Positions 35,397 through 48,254 of a DNA stretch of 64,000 nt are shown piece by piece. The notes beneath the pieces were generated by a model. That model did no database searches and was not told the DNA's origin. It saw only the letters and a program-made list of their open reading frames with translations. The position numbers and the translations under genes were made by a program. Location: assembly GCA_963970005.1 (NCBI GenBank), contig CAXAMN010021562.1, forward strand, positions 645,851 through 709,850, read 5' to 3'. Origin of the DNA: Durusdinium trenchii (taxonomy: Eukaryota > Sar > Dinophyceae > Suessiales > Symbiodiniaceae). How positions within the stretch are numbered: position 1 is the first letter of the stretch; each line of letters begins with the position of its first letter.

Positions 35397-35607
35397 CTGG
35401 GATGTTCATGGATGTTCTGCGATTCTCGGTTTTGGATCGTTCCCGATGCACAAAGGGACGCTTGACGGCAGGGCACGGAGTAGAATGTCATGACAGCATG
35501 GCATAATACTCCAGCCATCCAGTGGTCACACAAAGCGTGCACTCCCCAAACACTGCAAGTTACAATGAAACATATAAAAGGTAACTCTCGAGGGAAGGAA
35601 CACATAT

Positions 35608-35656
35608 TAAATATATATATATATATGTGTTTTTACATACATATATATATATACAT
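35608..35656. repeat. AT microsatellite pair
   Basis: Two (TA)n runs flank GTGTTTTTACATACA. Confidence 0.8.
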
Positions 35657-35659
35657 TAC

Positions 35660-38470
35660 TACATTATCACAGTTGCATGATGACCCCACACAAATGGGAA
35701 CCGACCATCGCGGATGTCGCAGAAAAACTGTTACCAGCTCTCATGCAATTGAGAGCCAGAATCCCGGAATGTAATTTGGAAATCACATTATTGTTAATTT
35801 GTGTTTGTTCCTCAAAAAACGCTGTGTGTTCTCGAATATTTTGTCAAATGTAAGGAAGCCACGTGAGCCACTGACTGGACTGAGTGTAGGCTACAGTTGT
35901 TGGTTGGAGCGACTACCGTGGTTGTTGGTTCTTCCGCTCTTGTCCTCAGAAGCGTCAAAGAAGTTGATGAGTGCTCCTGCCAGGCGACTCACAGGGGCAA
36001 CTCACACGGGACAAAAAGATCACCCAAACCATGCGCTCAGACTCCCAAAGGCTCAACAAGATGGACGACCTGGGCATGGACGGCAGCCATTCTTTTGCCG
36101 TGCATTGATAGGTTTGTGTTGGACAAAAACCAGGTATAACCAGGTACTGTTTCACTTTACTACTCCTGAAAGGGTGCAACAAATCGCTAGCCCCTAGCTT
36201 ACATTACAGCCTGCACCAATCAGAATGTTTCATTCTGTTCTGCGGGTGAGGACCAACGATATCGCTCACCAATGGGCCCGAGGAACTGTCACCTTGCTGA
36301 TACTACTCGCAGTGTGCAGCCTTGCAAGGCTGCATCTAGAGATCTGCATGTGTGGTGCCAAACACCGTGTAGCCAAAATACACAGATCGAAAGGTCAATC
36401 CTCTTAGAATATGTATTTTGAGTTGACATGTTTGGGGCTCACCACAAGCAACTGTAGCGAGCATCTCTCTCTCTCTCTTCCATTCCAGAATTTCGGCTCT
36501 CTTGAAGCAACACATAAAACATCATAAACCAATGCCATGGCGCTCTGAGTGCCAACAAAGTCTTCCAACTAACAAATCAGTGTTCCAACTCCATGAAGAG
36601 GGCGAGATGAAACACTTGGCTTCATCTCTTCCGGTCCACCCGGGCGCGACCCTCCGTGTCCACCCCATGAGAACCCCCCTGTGCCTGTGGCTGAGACATG
36701 AACTTCTCCCACCTTCGAATCCTCCCGGTGAAGAAGATGAAGTTTGGTTTGGTGTAAACCAGTCAGGACTGGAGATAAGGGATGATAAGGGTGGGTGGTG
36801 TTTGGGAGAGCATCAAACGTGTTGTGTTTTTTTCTCTGTATCCGAGCAAGTCCAGTCGAGCAAAGAGTTGATCGAAAAGTGGCCGAGCAAACCCACGGTC
36901 ACAGGTTGGATCGGTGACTGGAGAGGTTTTTCTGACGGATCTAAACTGCGACTAGGCAGCCATCTGGTGTGAAGTCGCATGGCATCAATAATACGAAGGC
37001 TGGTATCTCTGAATTTCATAAGACTTTAAAGGCCTTTGAGCAACAGCCAGTCATGTTGAAGTCCGAGTCAAGTTTGCCGCCGTCTAGCCAACCACAGAAA
37101 ATCCTAAATGGCACGATTGCACAACTCTCGAGAATTGCGATCAAACACAATCAAAGGCTTCTTGCGCTAGGTTGCGCCGGGGGTTCTCTTACGCCAGGTG
37201 CATGATTTTTCAGGTGCCCGCCCTCGGGTCACCCTGGTCATTGAACGAGCCCAAGTTGAAGCCAGATCTGTAAAGTAGCGGATAATGCTTGGCTTCAGAA
37301 GGATCACCCAACAAATCCAAAAAAGCTGTTGCAATGCCGCAATGCCTAGTAATGTTGTTTGAACACCGGCAGCCTCCAAAACAAGTGCTCAAGTATCTCC
37401 AGATATAGCATTGCCCAGTGAAACGGGAGACAAAGGTCCAAGCCATTACAGCCTCAATCTATACCACCCTGGCTCGGCCTGGGCTTTTTCGGCTCCGCCA
37501 CCGAGGCTGTGCCCGGCCGTGCGCCTCCTGGCTGGTCACCGAGCGGATGGAGCCCAAGAGGGAGCGGCCATCCTGACATGATCCACACGAAGGAAGGAAG
37601 ACATCGCGGGTTTGGGGTGACCGCTTCACATGGGTCACTGGGCTGCCCAGTTGAAGCCATGGGCAAGCCCTAGCTCGAGGCCCCAATGGATCCCAAGGGC
37701 TTTGTTTTGGTCTATATATGTATGTCTTCGGGTTTTGGGTCGCAGGTGTTTGGGAGATCTCCATATTTTCATACGCAACCCATTCCACATTTGGTAGAAG
37801 ACCATCTTTCTTGAGGCCTGCTTCCACTTCCATGCAACCTGAGGAGTATGTACAGTACAAACTCTACAAACTCCCTTGAAGCACAAGCTTTGGCTGACTC
37901 GCTGACATTTCCTTTACACCATCATCCCTATAAACTCACATCTACTCCGATGCCAAGAAGGGCACGCGCCGCACCTCGTCCGCCGCATCCGACGGCGACG
38001 GATCCGGCACCTGACGATGCAGGCGGATGAGTCGGTCTCAATCATCCAACGAGTCAATCAGTGCTCAAAGAAAGAATGGAAGACCTTGTCCCTGGAAAAA
38101 TGGTGATAGGAAGACTCATGTTTCTATGCATGTGTGAATGTCTAACTTTACCATGTACAGTGTAAACTAGTGTTGATCATACCATGATGATTCAACATAG
38201 GCATCCTTAAACCTGCTGTGGTGCACGATGATTGTGGGCAGGGGGGAGGACGCAAACAGCAAAGTTTTAACCACTTCACAACCGGCTTGGAGTGTCAAGC
38301 ATCATTCACCATAAACTCGAACCGGGCACAGGACAAACAACACACTCAGGAAATCTCAGGAACCAAACTTGCCATGCTATTGTACGATGCTGCATACACA
38401 TATCTTGAGGAAATGTGTCCAAAACAAATACTCACTCCCTCCAGGGTGCTTTGAACCAACTGCAACGGAG
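35660..38470. other. No confident gene
   Basis: A plus-strand frame of about 150 codons ending at 36972 is open and partly hydrophilic but has no motif and is within chance length. Short GC-rich islands at 37470-37560 and 37950-38030 are open on more than one frame. No splice pair singles one out. Confidence 0.4.
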
Positions 38471-38475
38471 CCTAC

Positions 38476-38602
38476 CTCCCGCTGCCTCCTCCTGTTCGCC
38501 CACGTCTGGAGCTGTGAACGGATCAGCCTCATTCGGACGAGTGCGCGGGAGTGACCAACCTCCTCGCCCCGCTGCGACGTTTTCGCTTTTGACTGACCTC
38601 CT
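38476..38602 (-). CDS. Candidate internal exon, product unknown
   Basis: The minus strand has an acceptor (GGAATCGCGCAG) at 38603-38604 and a donor (GGGAG then GTAGGC) at 38474-38475. The 127 nt are 42 codons plus 1 nt in one open frame: RRSVKSENVAAGRGGWSLPR then TRPNEADPFTAPDVGEQEEA. Composition is hydrophilic and the island is clearly more GC-rich than its surroundings. No domain is recognised. Confidence 0.33.
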
Positions 38603-38649
38603 CTGCGCGATTCCCAAAGAAATGCCGTTCAGTCAGTCGTGAACGTAAA

Positions 38650-41600
38650 TCAAGAACTCGCATCCTGCAGCTTAGCACGGAGAATAAGGCAAAGTGCAAA
38701 GGGCTCCCTACATGGATGCCAGTCAAGGTCGTCCTGTACCAGGTAAACATTGCAACACATGAACCGAATACTCAATACTCTCATCTACTTGGGGAAGCTC
38801 ATCTGCGACTTTGTTGGACGTCTGCGTCTGCTTTTAGACTCGTGCTCGCGGGAGTAAGCGAGCAAGAAACACTACAATGCTGAGCCACATGCGACTCCAC
38901 AATAATTACAATACAAATAATGTATGGAAAAAGGACCTGCAACCTTCTTGTTCTGAACTATGACACTGTGCGGCTGAGGTCAAAGAAATCAACTGTACGT
39001 ATGTTCCAGTTACGCAAACAATGTGATAAATCAGGGAGCCAACGGAAACTGAACCAGCAAAGAAATGTAGTTGCAGCTGAATCATACCACAATGAAATAG
39101 CAGGGTCACAGAGCAAGACTGCCAACGGACGTCTCAAGGCCTGTGAAAGTCAATGGCAGGTTGAAGGAATTAGTTGTCTCACGACTGGTTTGGTAGGTTT
39201 CTCAAATGCATTTGTAGCGAAGAACAAGCTCTTGTCAGAAGAGTACATTGGGTACGTAATGATGCCTTTCGCAAGGAATGCACCCACTTTGTTCCATAGA
39301 AACGTAAATGTATATCTTGAATTCTGTATTTAGATCCCCTGCAACTGATGGCAATGTTCACAACTATCTGTAACTATCTATACAGTATCACCCAGTTGAA
39401 CCTGCCGGTTGCAGGCTCCCAGAAAGCCCAGCATGGGGTACCGAGCCACAGCATTTTCCTGCACTTCCAACAGATCCATTGTGCTCTCCCCTCCCACCTG
39501 GGCTGTTGGTCCCCGCACACACACATCCAATGCTCGTGTCTCGCAAAAGACTTCAAAAGAAACAGGAAAGGAAGGACTCCCACACCAACAATCACCAACA
39601 CACATTCATTGCTTGCTTCATCAGTGAAGACAAAAGGCAGTGAAGAGGAAGAGACAGTGAATCCCGATGCGGCACGGCTCTCGTTCTGAACCCTGGTGTC
39701 CTTTGGGAGACCGAGACCAGCTCGCAACCCTGAGGTCGAAGCAGCGTGCTCCGTCGTGGTTTCAGGAGCCTTCGAGCGGACTGAAGCTGTGGAACATGAC
39801 ACGACAGTACAAGAAGTTGTGTCGACCTTGTCTGCAAAGGCTAGAAAGCGAACTACAGTAACTCCGGAATCAAAGCGCAGTGCCACAGAATGGGTGCTGC
39901 TATGCCCATTGGATCAATTCAGCCAGCGCCCCAGCCGTTCAGTCAAGTTTCGCTTAAGCATAGCCTTCGCAAAACCATGAAGGAATAGAATGAGCGAATG
40001 CCAGCACTTCAGTGCCAGCGAGGTTGTGGCAATGCTTGGTTCCATGGTGGTGGCAGTGCAGGGCTTCAGTGCCAATGAAAGCAAACACAGGTTGTGACAG
40101 TGCGGGAAATGAGTGCCAGCAGCAACTATGCAACGTCAGCTACACTTCAACGATCGGTGTCCTCATGTAGGCCCTGCAGCAATGTGGTATCATCTTTGCT
40201 GCTTTGTGGGGTAGCCCAGGAGGCGCCAGCTCCCCTTCAGGCCATTGGTGATCCCAACGGCATTACGAGCGATAGCAACTTTTGGGGCGAGTTAGCAGTG
40301 ATTTGTCTCTGGCTTCTTTTAATGTGAGGAGTCTACAGCCATGCCTTCTAATGGTGCGATTCCTTGTGCTACTTCAGGCCAATGAGACTACGTAACGTAG
40401 CTAGCGCAAGGCTGTCGCTTGAATTAGGTGCATGAGCGGCCCTGGACGTTTGACGTTCCTCGGCGATTGCAAAAGCGACCTCACAACTAATATGGCTGTG
40501 ACCTACCTGGGAGGTCAAGCCGGTCAAGCTACATGATGTTGGAGGCTCCAGGTTTTGCCCCCTCCCCAATCCCCCATAGTCTGAAGTCTTTAAAGTCGTC
40601 CCAACAAACAGGTTGTACACTGGCCTCGAGACTTGGATATGAGACATCGACATCGACAAACCTCCATCGATGTCGTCCGGACAGGAGAGAGACCCACAAT
40701 CTTGTCCGATATGTTTTGTAGTTAGCCAGGATCCAATCCAGTTTCTAGGTTGGCAAACATAGAATTACATGTGTGATGAATTGTGATGATATGTGCAAAC
40801 GAACTGTTTGGGAGCACCTGAAGTGACATTACTGTGCTTTTCAGGTTCAGACCGCAACCATTCCAACCACACAATGCATCACCAAAAGCCCGCGAGTCCA
40901 ATGCCTTGGCTTCAAGTTCCACCTGAGGACAGCGGACTTGAGCAAAACAGGCTGTTGCTTCACGTGCTTTTGCTGCTATGATCTGCTACGTATTCTTGAA
41001 AATACTTGAACACTTCAAACTTTCCACACTCCCAAGACCAGAGATGGAAAACTTACATAAACTATATTGGTTTCCTGCTAAATGACTCTTAAATAGGACC
41101 TTGAGGGCCTTGGAAGAGGTCGGTTAATGTCAGTAAAAAATAGCGATAATAATGCGATCAGCAAGCAAACAAACAATGTGAAAACAAACAAACAAACAAA
41201 CAGCAAACCGAGCAAGCAACCAGGTAAGTTTGAAATCTTGCAAGATTTCAAGGAATCAAACACATTTCTGTAGCATGTTGTTTGTCTTATTTCATCGGTC
41301 GGGTTGGTGCAGTTTCAACAGTTGAGTTTCTTCCATTTGATCATTGGAGGGGCCCCACCATCTGGAGTCTGGACCTGCCAATTCCCCAAACGATTCCCCT
41401 TACAACGACCAGCATAATGACCGGTCATGTAAATTGAAAACATGTGTTTCACTGGATTTCGACAGTTTCCTCTTCAAACATCTTCAACCAAACTCTTTGG
41501 CAAGCACCTTACCAGTGGATTGTTCCAGCACACTGCGTCCAAATCCAAGCCACCAGGGCCGAAGAAGCTGCCGACGGAGCACCGCCTCCGCCGACGTGGG

Positions 41601-41690
41601 CGCTGCCGACGAGACCGAGATCTCGCCCGGTGAACGGTCGATGTTTGGTCGTTCGGCGCGTGAACAGTCGAACGAAAGTGTTTGGTTTGG
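38650..41690. other. No confident gene
   Basis: Overlapping open frames on both strands around 39590-39900 are protein-like, but the strand cannot be chosen. A plus-strand stretch at 41560-41690 is open with SADVGAADETEISPGERSMF just before the repeat at 41700. AAAC-rich simple sequence lies at 41155-41220. Confidence 0.35.
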
Positions 41691-41699
41691 GATGTAATG

Positions 41700-41781
41700 C
41701 CAGGAGCTACTAGTAGCTTCTTGCTCCTAGTAGCGTCCTTGCTCCTAGTAGTAAGGCCAGGAGCCCCCTAGTAGCTTCTTG
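41700..41781 (+). repeat. CTAGTAG-family dispersed repeat, long copy
   Basis: CAGGAGCTACTAGTAGCTTC, TTGCTCCTAGTAGCG, TCCTTGCTCCTAGTAGTAAG and GCCAGGAGCC blocks match 20928-21038. Confidence 0.85.
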
Positions 41782-42294
41782 GTGTGGTTCTAAGAGAAAG
41801 TCAAGATCCAAAACCATTGGGTCAAACCAAGCTTCGTTGCTTGGTTCCATGTGTGGACGCTCGGAGAAACCCTCGTCGACGGTCGTTGCCAATGGCTTAA
41901 CGTTTGATCCATGTTCAACAGAACTTGTCCCACCTCCATCAGTCCATCACACAAAGGCTTCTTGCCAAGAGTTGTTTTGAGGCAAATCGGTGGATCAGAA
42001 ACTATTTTCTGGTGTTGCGGTCGTCCACGAAGTTTAACATGTAGTTCAACAGGTTTAACTCGTCCTTCAATATACTCGACCTGGATCAGTAAGTCAAATG
42101 CCTTCCGTCACCAATTCATTGCTCCCAATAATAACTATAAGACTTTAGAAACAAAGAGTGCGGATTGTGTGGCCTTGGTTTTCAACAAGTATCTTTGCTC
42201 CTTTTGTGCGGAAAAACATTACTTTACTTCGAGTGATCCCCACCATGACATTTCAATCATTTGACTTGATGCCATAGTGAGGAGCATGTTGCCA

Positions 42295-43155
42295 TGGTCG
42301 TGAGTATTGTAGTTCTCGATTTTGCTTGTGGGTCCTCGGGTTGTGTGCTGCGGTTGTGTGTTGCGGTTGTGGTTGTGTGCTGTGTTGTGGTTGTGGTTGT
42401 GTTTGTGATTGTGTGTTTGTGGCTGTGTGTTTGTGATTGTGTGTTTGTGGATGTGTATGCGGTTGAGCTTGTGGCTGTACGTTTGTGGTTGTGTCTTTGT
42501 GGTCGTGTTGTTGTGGTTGTGTGTTTGTGGTTGTGTTTGTGGTTGTGTGTTTGTGGTTGTGTTTGTGGTTCTGTTTGTGGTTGTGTGTTTATTGTTGTGT
42601 CTTTGTGGTTGTGTGTTTGTTGTTATGTTGTGGTTGTGTATGTGTGTGGTTGTGTTTGTGAGTGTGTTTGTGGTTGTGTGTTGTGGTTGTGGTTGTGATT
42701 GTGTTTGTGATTGTGTATGTGTGATTGTGTGTTTCTGGTTGTGTTTGTGGTTGTGTGTGGTTGTGTTGTTGTGGTTGTGTGTTTGTGGTTGCGTTTGTGG
42801 TTGTGTGTCTATTGTTGTGTGATTGTCGGTGTGCGTTTGTTGTTATGTTTGTGGTTGTGTTTGTGGTTGTGTGTTTGTGGTTGTGTCTTTGTGGTTTTGT
42901 TGTTGTGGTTGTGTGTTTGTGGTTGAGTGTTTGTGGTTGTGTGTCTGTGGTTGTGCGTCGATTGTTGTGTCTTTGTGGGTGTGTGTTTGTTGTTATGTTT
43001 GTGGTTGTGTTTGTTGTTGTGTTTGTGGTTGTGGTTGTGGTTGCGTGTTCGTGGTTGTGTTTGTGGCTGTGTGCTTGTGGTTATGTGTTTGTATTTGTGT
43101 GTTTGTGGTTGTGTTTGTGGTTGTGAGCTTGTGGTTGTGTTTGTGGTTGTGTGTT
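42295..43155. repeat. G/T-only satellite-like tract
   Basis: About 860 bp of GGTTGTGTTTGTGGTTGTGT-type sequence with almost no C and few A on the plus strand. The basic step is TTGTGG or TTGTGTG, in an irregular longer-order arrangement. Long plus-strand frames of Val/Cys/Leu/Trp repeats arise in several phases and are artefacts of composition. Confidence 0.93.
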
Positions 43156-43159
43156 TGAA

Positions 43160-43465
43160 GCATACTATCTGCCATTCAATCTGCCATTCTATCTGGCAAT
43201 CTATCTGACATACTATCTGGCATACTGTCTGGCATACTATCTGGCATTTTGTCTGGCATACTATCTGTCGTTCTATCTGGCATATCTTCTGGCATTCTAT
43301 CTGGCATTTTATCTGGCATTCTATCTGGCATATTTTCTGGCATTCTATCTGGCAATGTATCTAGCAATCTATCTGACACACTATTTGGCATACTATCTGG
43401 CGTATCTTCTTGCAGCATTCTATCTGGCAATCTACTTGGCATTTTATCTGACAAACTATCTGGTT
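43160..43465. repeat. 12-bp tandem array (ATCTGGCATTCT)
   Basis: About 25 units of ATCTGGCATTCT and variants (CATACT, CATTTT, CAATCT) directly abut the G/T tract on the left and the 40-bp array on the right. The period is a multiple of three, so several frames remain open. Confidence 0.93.
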
Positions 43466-43735
43466 GAGGTCCAGCGGTGCACACTGCGATCGGATCCTTG
43501 CGGTTGAGGTCCAGCAGTGCACACTGCGATCGGATCCTTGCGGTTGAGGTCCAGCGGTGCACACTGCGATCGGATCCTTGCGGTTGAGGTCCAGGCGTGC
43601 ACACTGCGATCGGATCCTTGCGGTTGAGGTCCAGGGATGCACACTGCGATCGGATCCTTGCGGTTGAGGTCCAGGGGTGCACACTGCGAGGGGATCCTTG
43701 CGGTTGAGGTCCAGGGGTGCACGCTGCGATCCGGA
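43462..43735. repeat. 40-bp tandem array, about 6.8 copies
   Basis: Unit starts lie at 43462, 43502, 43542, 43582, 43622, 43662 and 43702. Each begins GGTTGAGGTCCAG and contains TGCACACTGCGATCGGATCC. Copies differ at only a few positions, so the array is young or homogenised. A minus-strand frame of 237 codons (43176-43889) runs through this and the 12-bp array, encoding a 40-residue repeat then DRMP repeats. It begins at GTG and is probably incidental. Confidence 0.95.
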
Positions 43736-43889
43736 GCTGGCCAGACAACATCGGCGAAGCAGATTGGCGAGGAAGGAAGCAAGGAGGAAGGAGGAAGGAG
43801 GAGGACGAGGAGGCGGGGGAGGCGGAGGAAGAACAACTGTGATAAAATCTAACAACCCTCACCTGGCAGGTGGGGAAAAACAGAAACAC

Positions 43890-44620
43890 ACCACCTCAAC
43901 GCAGCCTGCCCTGTCATCAATTGACCCCTGGCCCAAATTGCCTTGGAGGTCCACCTCCGGGCCCACCTGCGTTGGGGAGCGGGTTCCGCGGCGAGTTGGT
44001 GTTTCGACGAGATGGATCGAACAAATCACGAGAGTTGCTGATGTTCTCACCAAAGCCCGAGGGCCAAAGGGAAAGTGCAGTAGTCTTGTCCTCTTGTCCG
44101 TGATGAACACAATATATATATATAGTGTATGTTCACGATCTCAAAGTAAACTAATTTTGATCCAAACGCCATGTCATTGCGCAACCAAGGCGGACAAACT
44201 TTTGTTCTGGCTCGAAGTCATCTTCCACCACACCCGGTAAGCGATCCAAAATGTAGACCTCGGCAGGGAAAGCGCCCGACTCTTGGGCCCATGGGTGGAT
44301 CTTGGAAAGTGCCCCGACTCGTTGAAAACGAACAGAAAATCATTCCAATCCCCTTTCAAATCACCCGTGCTCCGGGTCTGACTCTGACTCTATGGAACCG
44401 ACTATCAAAACAAACATCTCGCAAAATCTCGCATGAACACTGTCACGTCCAAGTGGCATTAGTCCCGAAACCCACGGAACGCAACGTCTTGCGCCAACGT
44501 AGCCGTGACTTTGTCCAGAAGCTGTCCTAGCAGTGGTTCCCCCAAACCACCAACCCAAAATAAATAGCACATCCAAATGAACTATGGCCAAACCTTAGTA
44601 AACCCTTAACTCATTGTACA
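43890..44620. other. No confident gene
   Basis: Contains a short (TA)n run at 44110-44124 and several unsupported open frames. Confidence 0.45.
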
Positions 44621-44626
44621 TATAGT

Positions 44627-44739
44627 TTGGGTTTATCCTGTTACTATTACCAGAAACAGTGGATGATTGTTAGTAAAAACCTTGTTCAAAAGTAGTGATA
44701 AATGTTTACTGACTGTTACAGGTAATAGGACAGACCCAA
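44627..44739. mobile_element. MITE-like element, relative of 14098-14197
   Basis: Starts TTGGGTTTATCCT and ends AGGACAGACCCAA. With a 6-bp insertion in the left arm, the arms pair as far as ATTACC...AACAGT. The interior matches the 14.1-kb copy (CAGTGGATGATT, CTTGTTCAA, TTTACTGACTGTT). The divergence between the copies suggests old insertions. No clear target-site duplication. Confidence 0.6.
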
Positions 44740-45700
44740 CAAGCATATTAATAACATCTAATTTCATAACTATAACTATAATGTACTGGATGCGTCGACC
44801 ATTGCAAATCTTGATCGTGGCTCAACTAAGTTTCAATTGGCAATGGAAGATGATGGATCTATCACTGCCCGGACCTTGACACCGGCGAGACCAAGAAAGC
44901 GTCTAGGGAATATGGACGGAGCACGGGCATGTTTTTGACGAAATGGATCTGAGATTTGATCGGCTTTTGTAAGTATAGAAAAATTTAATGCCACCCCAGT
45001 CTGATTACACCACTCGGAAACCCTGTTGCTTGGGGCCGCTTCCACCTCAGTCTTACAAGGATGAAGCCCTGACGCGCCCAATCTGATCCACACAAGGATC
45101 TTGCTGGTGCGTCCACGTCAAAAACAAAGGGGTTGCACGACATCAACCCAAGTGCAACTGACCAGCACATGCAACTAATGCAGCTGCACGCTGCATTACA
45201 CCCATTACAAACGTGAAGAAAGCAAAGCAAGCTGTACCGTAAGTACATGCAAGCCTTTGAGCACCCTACAAGTCAGGAAACCCATGCACTAGATGGAGAT
45301 CAAGAATACAAGGTCAAGTCTAGCAAGCGCCTGCGCAGGCATAAGCCCGAGCACCCAGTAACTCATGTCGGAGGCTCCTCACAGCATATATATTATATAT
45401 ACTTACATGTTTCTAAATTACCGCCTTGTTAGTAAAGCTACGACCAAACTACAAACATAGGAAAATGATATAAATTGGGTACCTACCCACTGGAATCACC
45501 ACCAATCATGCCCCTCCCTAGCGCCACGCCGCATTTACACACGCATGTGCACCCTTCCCCTATGACACAGAGCCACGCAAACGCACTTTCCACCGAGGCC
45601 GCGCAAAACCGCGTGGCACAGCGACATCACCTATCAAAACCTTTAGTTGTTAAAGGATATCGAAGGATCACTATTTTAATAAAGGGTTTAGTAAGGGAAA

Positions 45701-45910
45701 AGGAAGACCCTTCGATCCGGAGTCTTTTTTGCACATGTTGTTGATACAAGTTTAATAAAGGATTGTATGAAGCCCTTCCCAGGTTTCCATCCTTGCGGGT
45801 AGCCGTATTTGGGGGACCCCCTATTAAGAAGAATGATACCGGATGAGTTTTTCATTAGGGGGAGGGAGGACCCGTGTTTTTCAATAGGTGGAAGGGATTG
45901 TTCACTTGCA
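45701..45910 (+). repeat. Dispersed repeat, copy A (inverted relative at 48255-48520)
   Basis: Contains GGAAGACCCTTCGATC, GTTTAATAAAGGATTGTATG, a CCCCCTATTA/TTCATTAGGGGG inverted pair and AGGGAGGACCCGTGTTTTTC. Each block has a counterpart in the same order on the minus strand of 48255-48520. Both copies allow a short protein-like frame, for example GYPQGWKPGKGFIQSFIKLV on the minus strand here, so the repeat may derive from something coding. Confidence 0.6.
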
Positions 45911-45914
45911 GAGT

Positions 45915-48250
45915 GGCAAGAACATGTCTGTGTAACACCATGCAACACCTAATATCGAGCCTGAGTGTAGTGGAACTCTTATTCACCATTCTTAGGTTCT
46001 TGGGACTAAGAAAATTCAGAGGCACCCCCTCCAATGCCGATCGAAATGCATTGAGTTGGCCACAATGCAACATCACTTCCTGGAAAGCCACAGGAAAGCA
46101 CCGTAACATGACCAGGGAAGTAAGGGTGCAAGCCAACAAATCCCCCTTAGCATCCCTCCTTGCTTCCCGGCGACCCTAGAATTCATCTCTTCATTGCGTA
46201 GAAAAAACGTCGAGAGTCTACGGTCAACTAGGGGTTGGGATCCTTTCCAGGGTTGCAGCTTGCCATGAGGAAAAGTAGTTCACACGTGAAGCGCAAATTC
46301 GCATATGAAACAGATTGACCAAGCCAGCTCCTGGAAAGGCGCGTTGACCCTGAGCGAGCATGGAGAGAGGGACTCAAGTTGAGACAGGTATAACTATAAC
46401 GTTATGTGCAAAAGGATTCGGGCCAATGTTTTTGGAATCAATCAAGTGCATCCCAATTCTGCCTGGCACTAACGATGGAACACTCCAAATTGCACGATTG
46501 CGCCCCATTATCGGCTGGTCGCATGGAGGATTGGATGGATTGGATGGCCATTGCCTTAGAACCCCGTGAATGCTCTGTTGTCAACCCTTTTTGTGGAGTT
46601 GTTGTGTTTTGTTGGAGGGTTTCTCTGAGTGCAGGTGTTTCTAATAGCTTCTTGTTACTACTAGTAAGGCACCTGTTACTAGTAGCGATGCACTTGCGAA
46701 CATTGTTTCTGCTTGGTGTTCAGCTTGCAATGGATCATTCCCGAAGAAAGTGCTGTCACAGCAGAGACCCGTCTTTCGCACGTGTGCTCCCTTCACCAGG
46801 CGAGGCCACCGGAAGCCGCAGCACCTGACATAACCTCATGAGCCATGTGAGGCCACCAAACCGCACCACTTCACTGGAAAAAAGCGTCGCTTCACCGGTG
46901 GAGCCATGGCACATCTTCCACAACGTGGACCTCTCAACGACCACCTCGGCCATGAGAAACGGATCCAGGCACCAAAACGGATCCAGCACGGAAATACCGG
47001 AAGGCAGTCAAATATAGGAAGGCTTTGTGACTCATAGAATAGGCACAAAGCACGTTCTACAAATTTGGCCGAGTTCTTTCAGGAAGGGCTGATGATGGCA
47101 TGCTATCACAAATAACTATCAGGATTATATATATATATATATATATCACTCCCTGGAACCAAGATGGAAGTGGAGAATCCCCTGGTTGTAGAGGAAACTG
47201 GCTTTCATTGGTGTTCCAAGGGCCATTTGTCAGTTCTATGCTGCTGCTGCTGCTGCTGCTGCTAGTTCGAGGAAGTGTAGGTCAATTATTGATACTATAC
47301 AAACTAGTGCATATTATTGGTGGTACGCTTGCTAAGACAAAACCAGAGGTTGTCCACCCGATGTGCTGATGGTGCAAATCTATGGCTTTGTTCGAATGGA
47401 TCAATTGATTTGTCGCAATATGAAGTACATAATTCCTGGACCCAAAAAAACATGCACACATACTGGACCACACAATGCTCATCAATGTTCATCAATGTTG
47501 AATGTCTTTCACCATCTTTAACCTGCGTCTTTCAAAAAAACTCCTATTGTGTGACGGCCAATAAGTGTGCGCAAGTGCCATTTCTCTGGGCGCCTGGCCA
47601 GAATCCCGCCTGCCCGCACACAGCGGGCAGCCCGTTGTAGCATCCGCCGGCGCCGGGATTTGTGGCCGGTGCCAAAGGTGGGGCCTCGACAATTGCATGT
47701 TTGAATGGTCCACATCTGAGATGGCCCAAATGGATACTACTGTCTATATTATATATATATATAATGATACTAGTAATAGGCAGTCAGGCAGTTGTCAAAA
47801 CATGATCTCTGTTTGCTGTTTGCGACTCACTTTACTTCCGCTACTTTACTGCTGCTAGGCCCGGCTGGGCCTGGTCATAGGCATAGGCTCTTTAAGTTCA
47901 AGACACAAATCAGAGGGCCTGGAAAGAAATGTTCAAACGATAACATCCCCCGGGGGAGGGTTGGGATCCTTTCGTTACATTCATCTCTCCTCCACCTGGC
48001 CAACTCCGCTCCTACGAACATGCCTGGCCAACTCCGCTCCTAGCTACGAACGCCAATGCCCGCAGGGTGCCCCCACTCAGCGCCCGCAGCACCATCGACA
48101 ACAGCGCTGCATCGAAATGCTCTGTGGGAACCTGGGCGATCGATGCACACCATGATGCATCCACTCGTTCGGTGGAAATTCATGTTCCGTGGGCCACTGG
48201 AAGTGGACTGGATCCCGAGCGGGAAGGAGCTTGGAAGATGGAACATTTGA
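45915..48250. other. No confident gene; repeats only
   Basis: Holds the dispersed repeat at 46641, a (TA)n run near 47128-47146, a (CTG)n tract of about eight units at 47241-47263 and a (TA)n run near 47750. A plus-strand frame at 45874-46179 is open but unrecognised. The region lies between the two inverted copies A and B. Confidence 0.4.
46641..46694 (+). repeat. CTAGTAG-family dispersed repeat, TTACTA subtype
   Basis: CTAATAGCTTCTTGTTACTA, CTAGTAAGGCACCTGTTACT and AGTAGCGATGCACTTG. Same subtype as 54687-54753. Confidence 0.8.
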
Positions 48251-48254
48251 AAGG

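Noticed and set aside
36502..36972. Plus-strand frame of 156 codons
   Set aside because: Begins at TTG, has no motif, and is of a length expected a few times by chance in the window.
39374..39886. Minus-strand frame of 170 codons
   Set aside because: The plus strand is also open and equally protein-like over 39590-39980. No splice pair or motif supports either.
42294..43208. Several plus-strand frames rich in Val, Cys, Leu and Trp
   Set aside because: These are translations of a G/T-only tract, open in multiple phases purely because stop codons cannot easily form.
43176..43889. Minus-strand frame of 237 codons, the longest in the window
   Set aside because: It runs through two tandem arrays with periods of 40 and 12 bp, starts at GTG, and shows no independent coding evidence.
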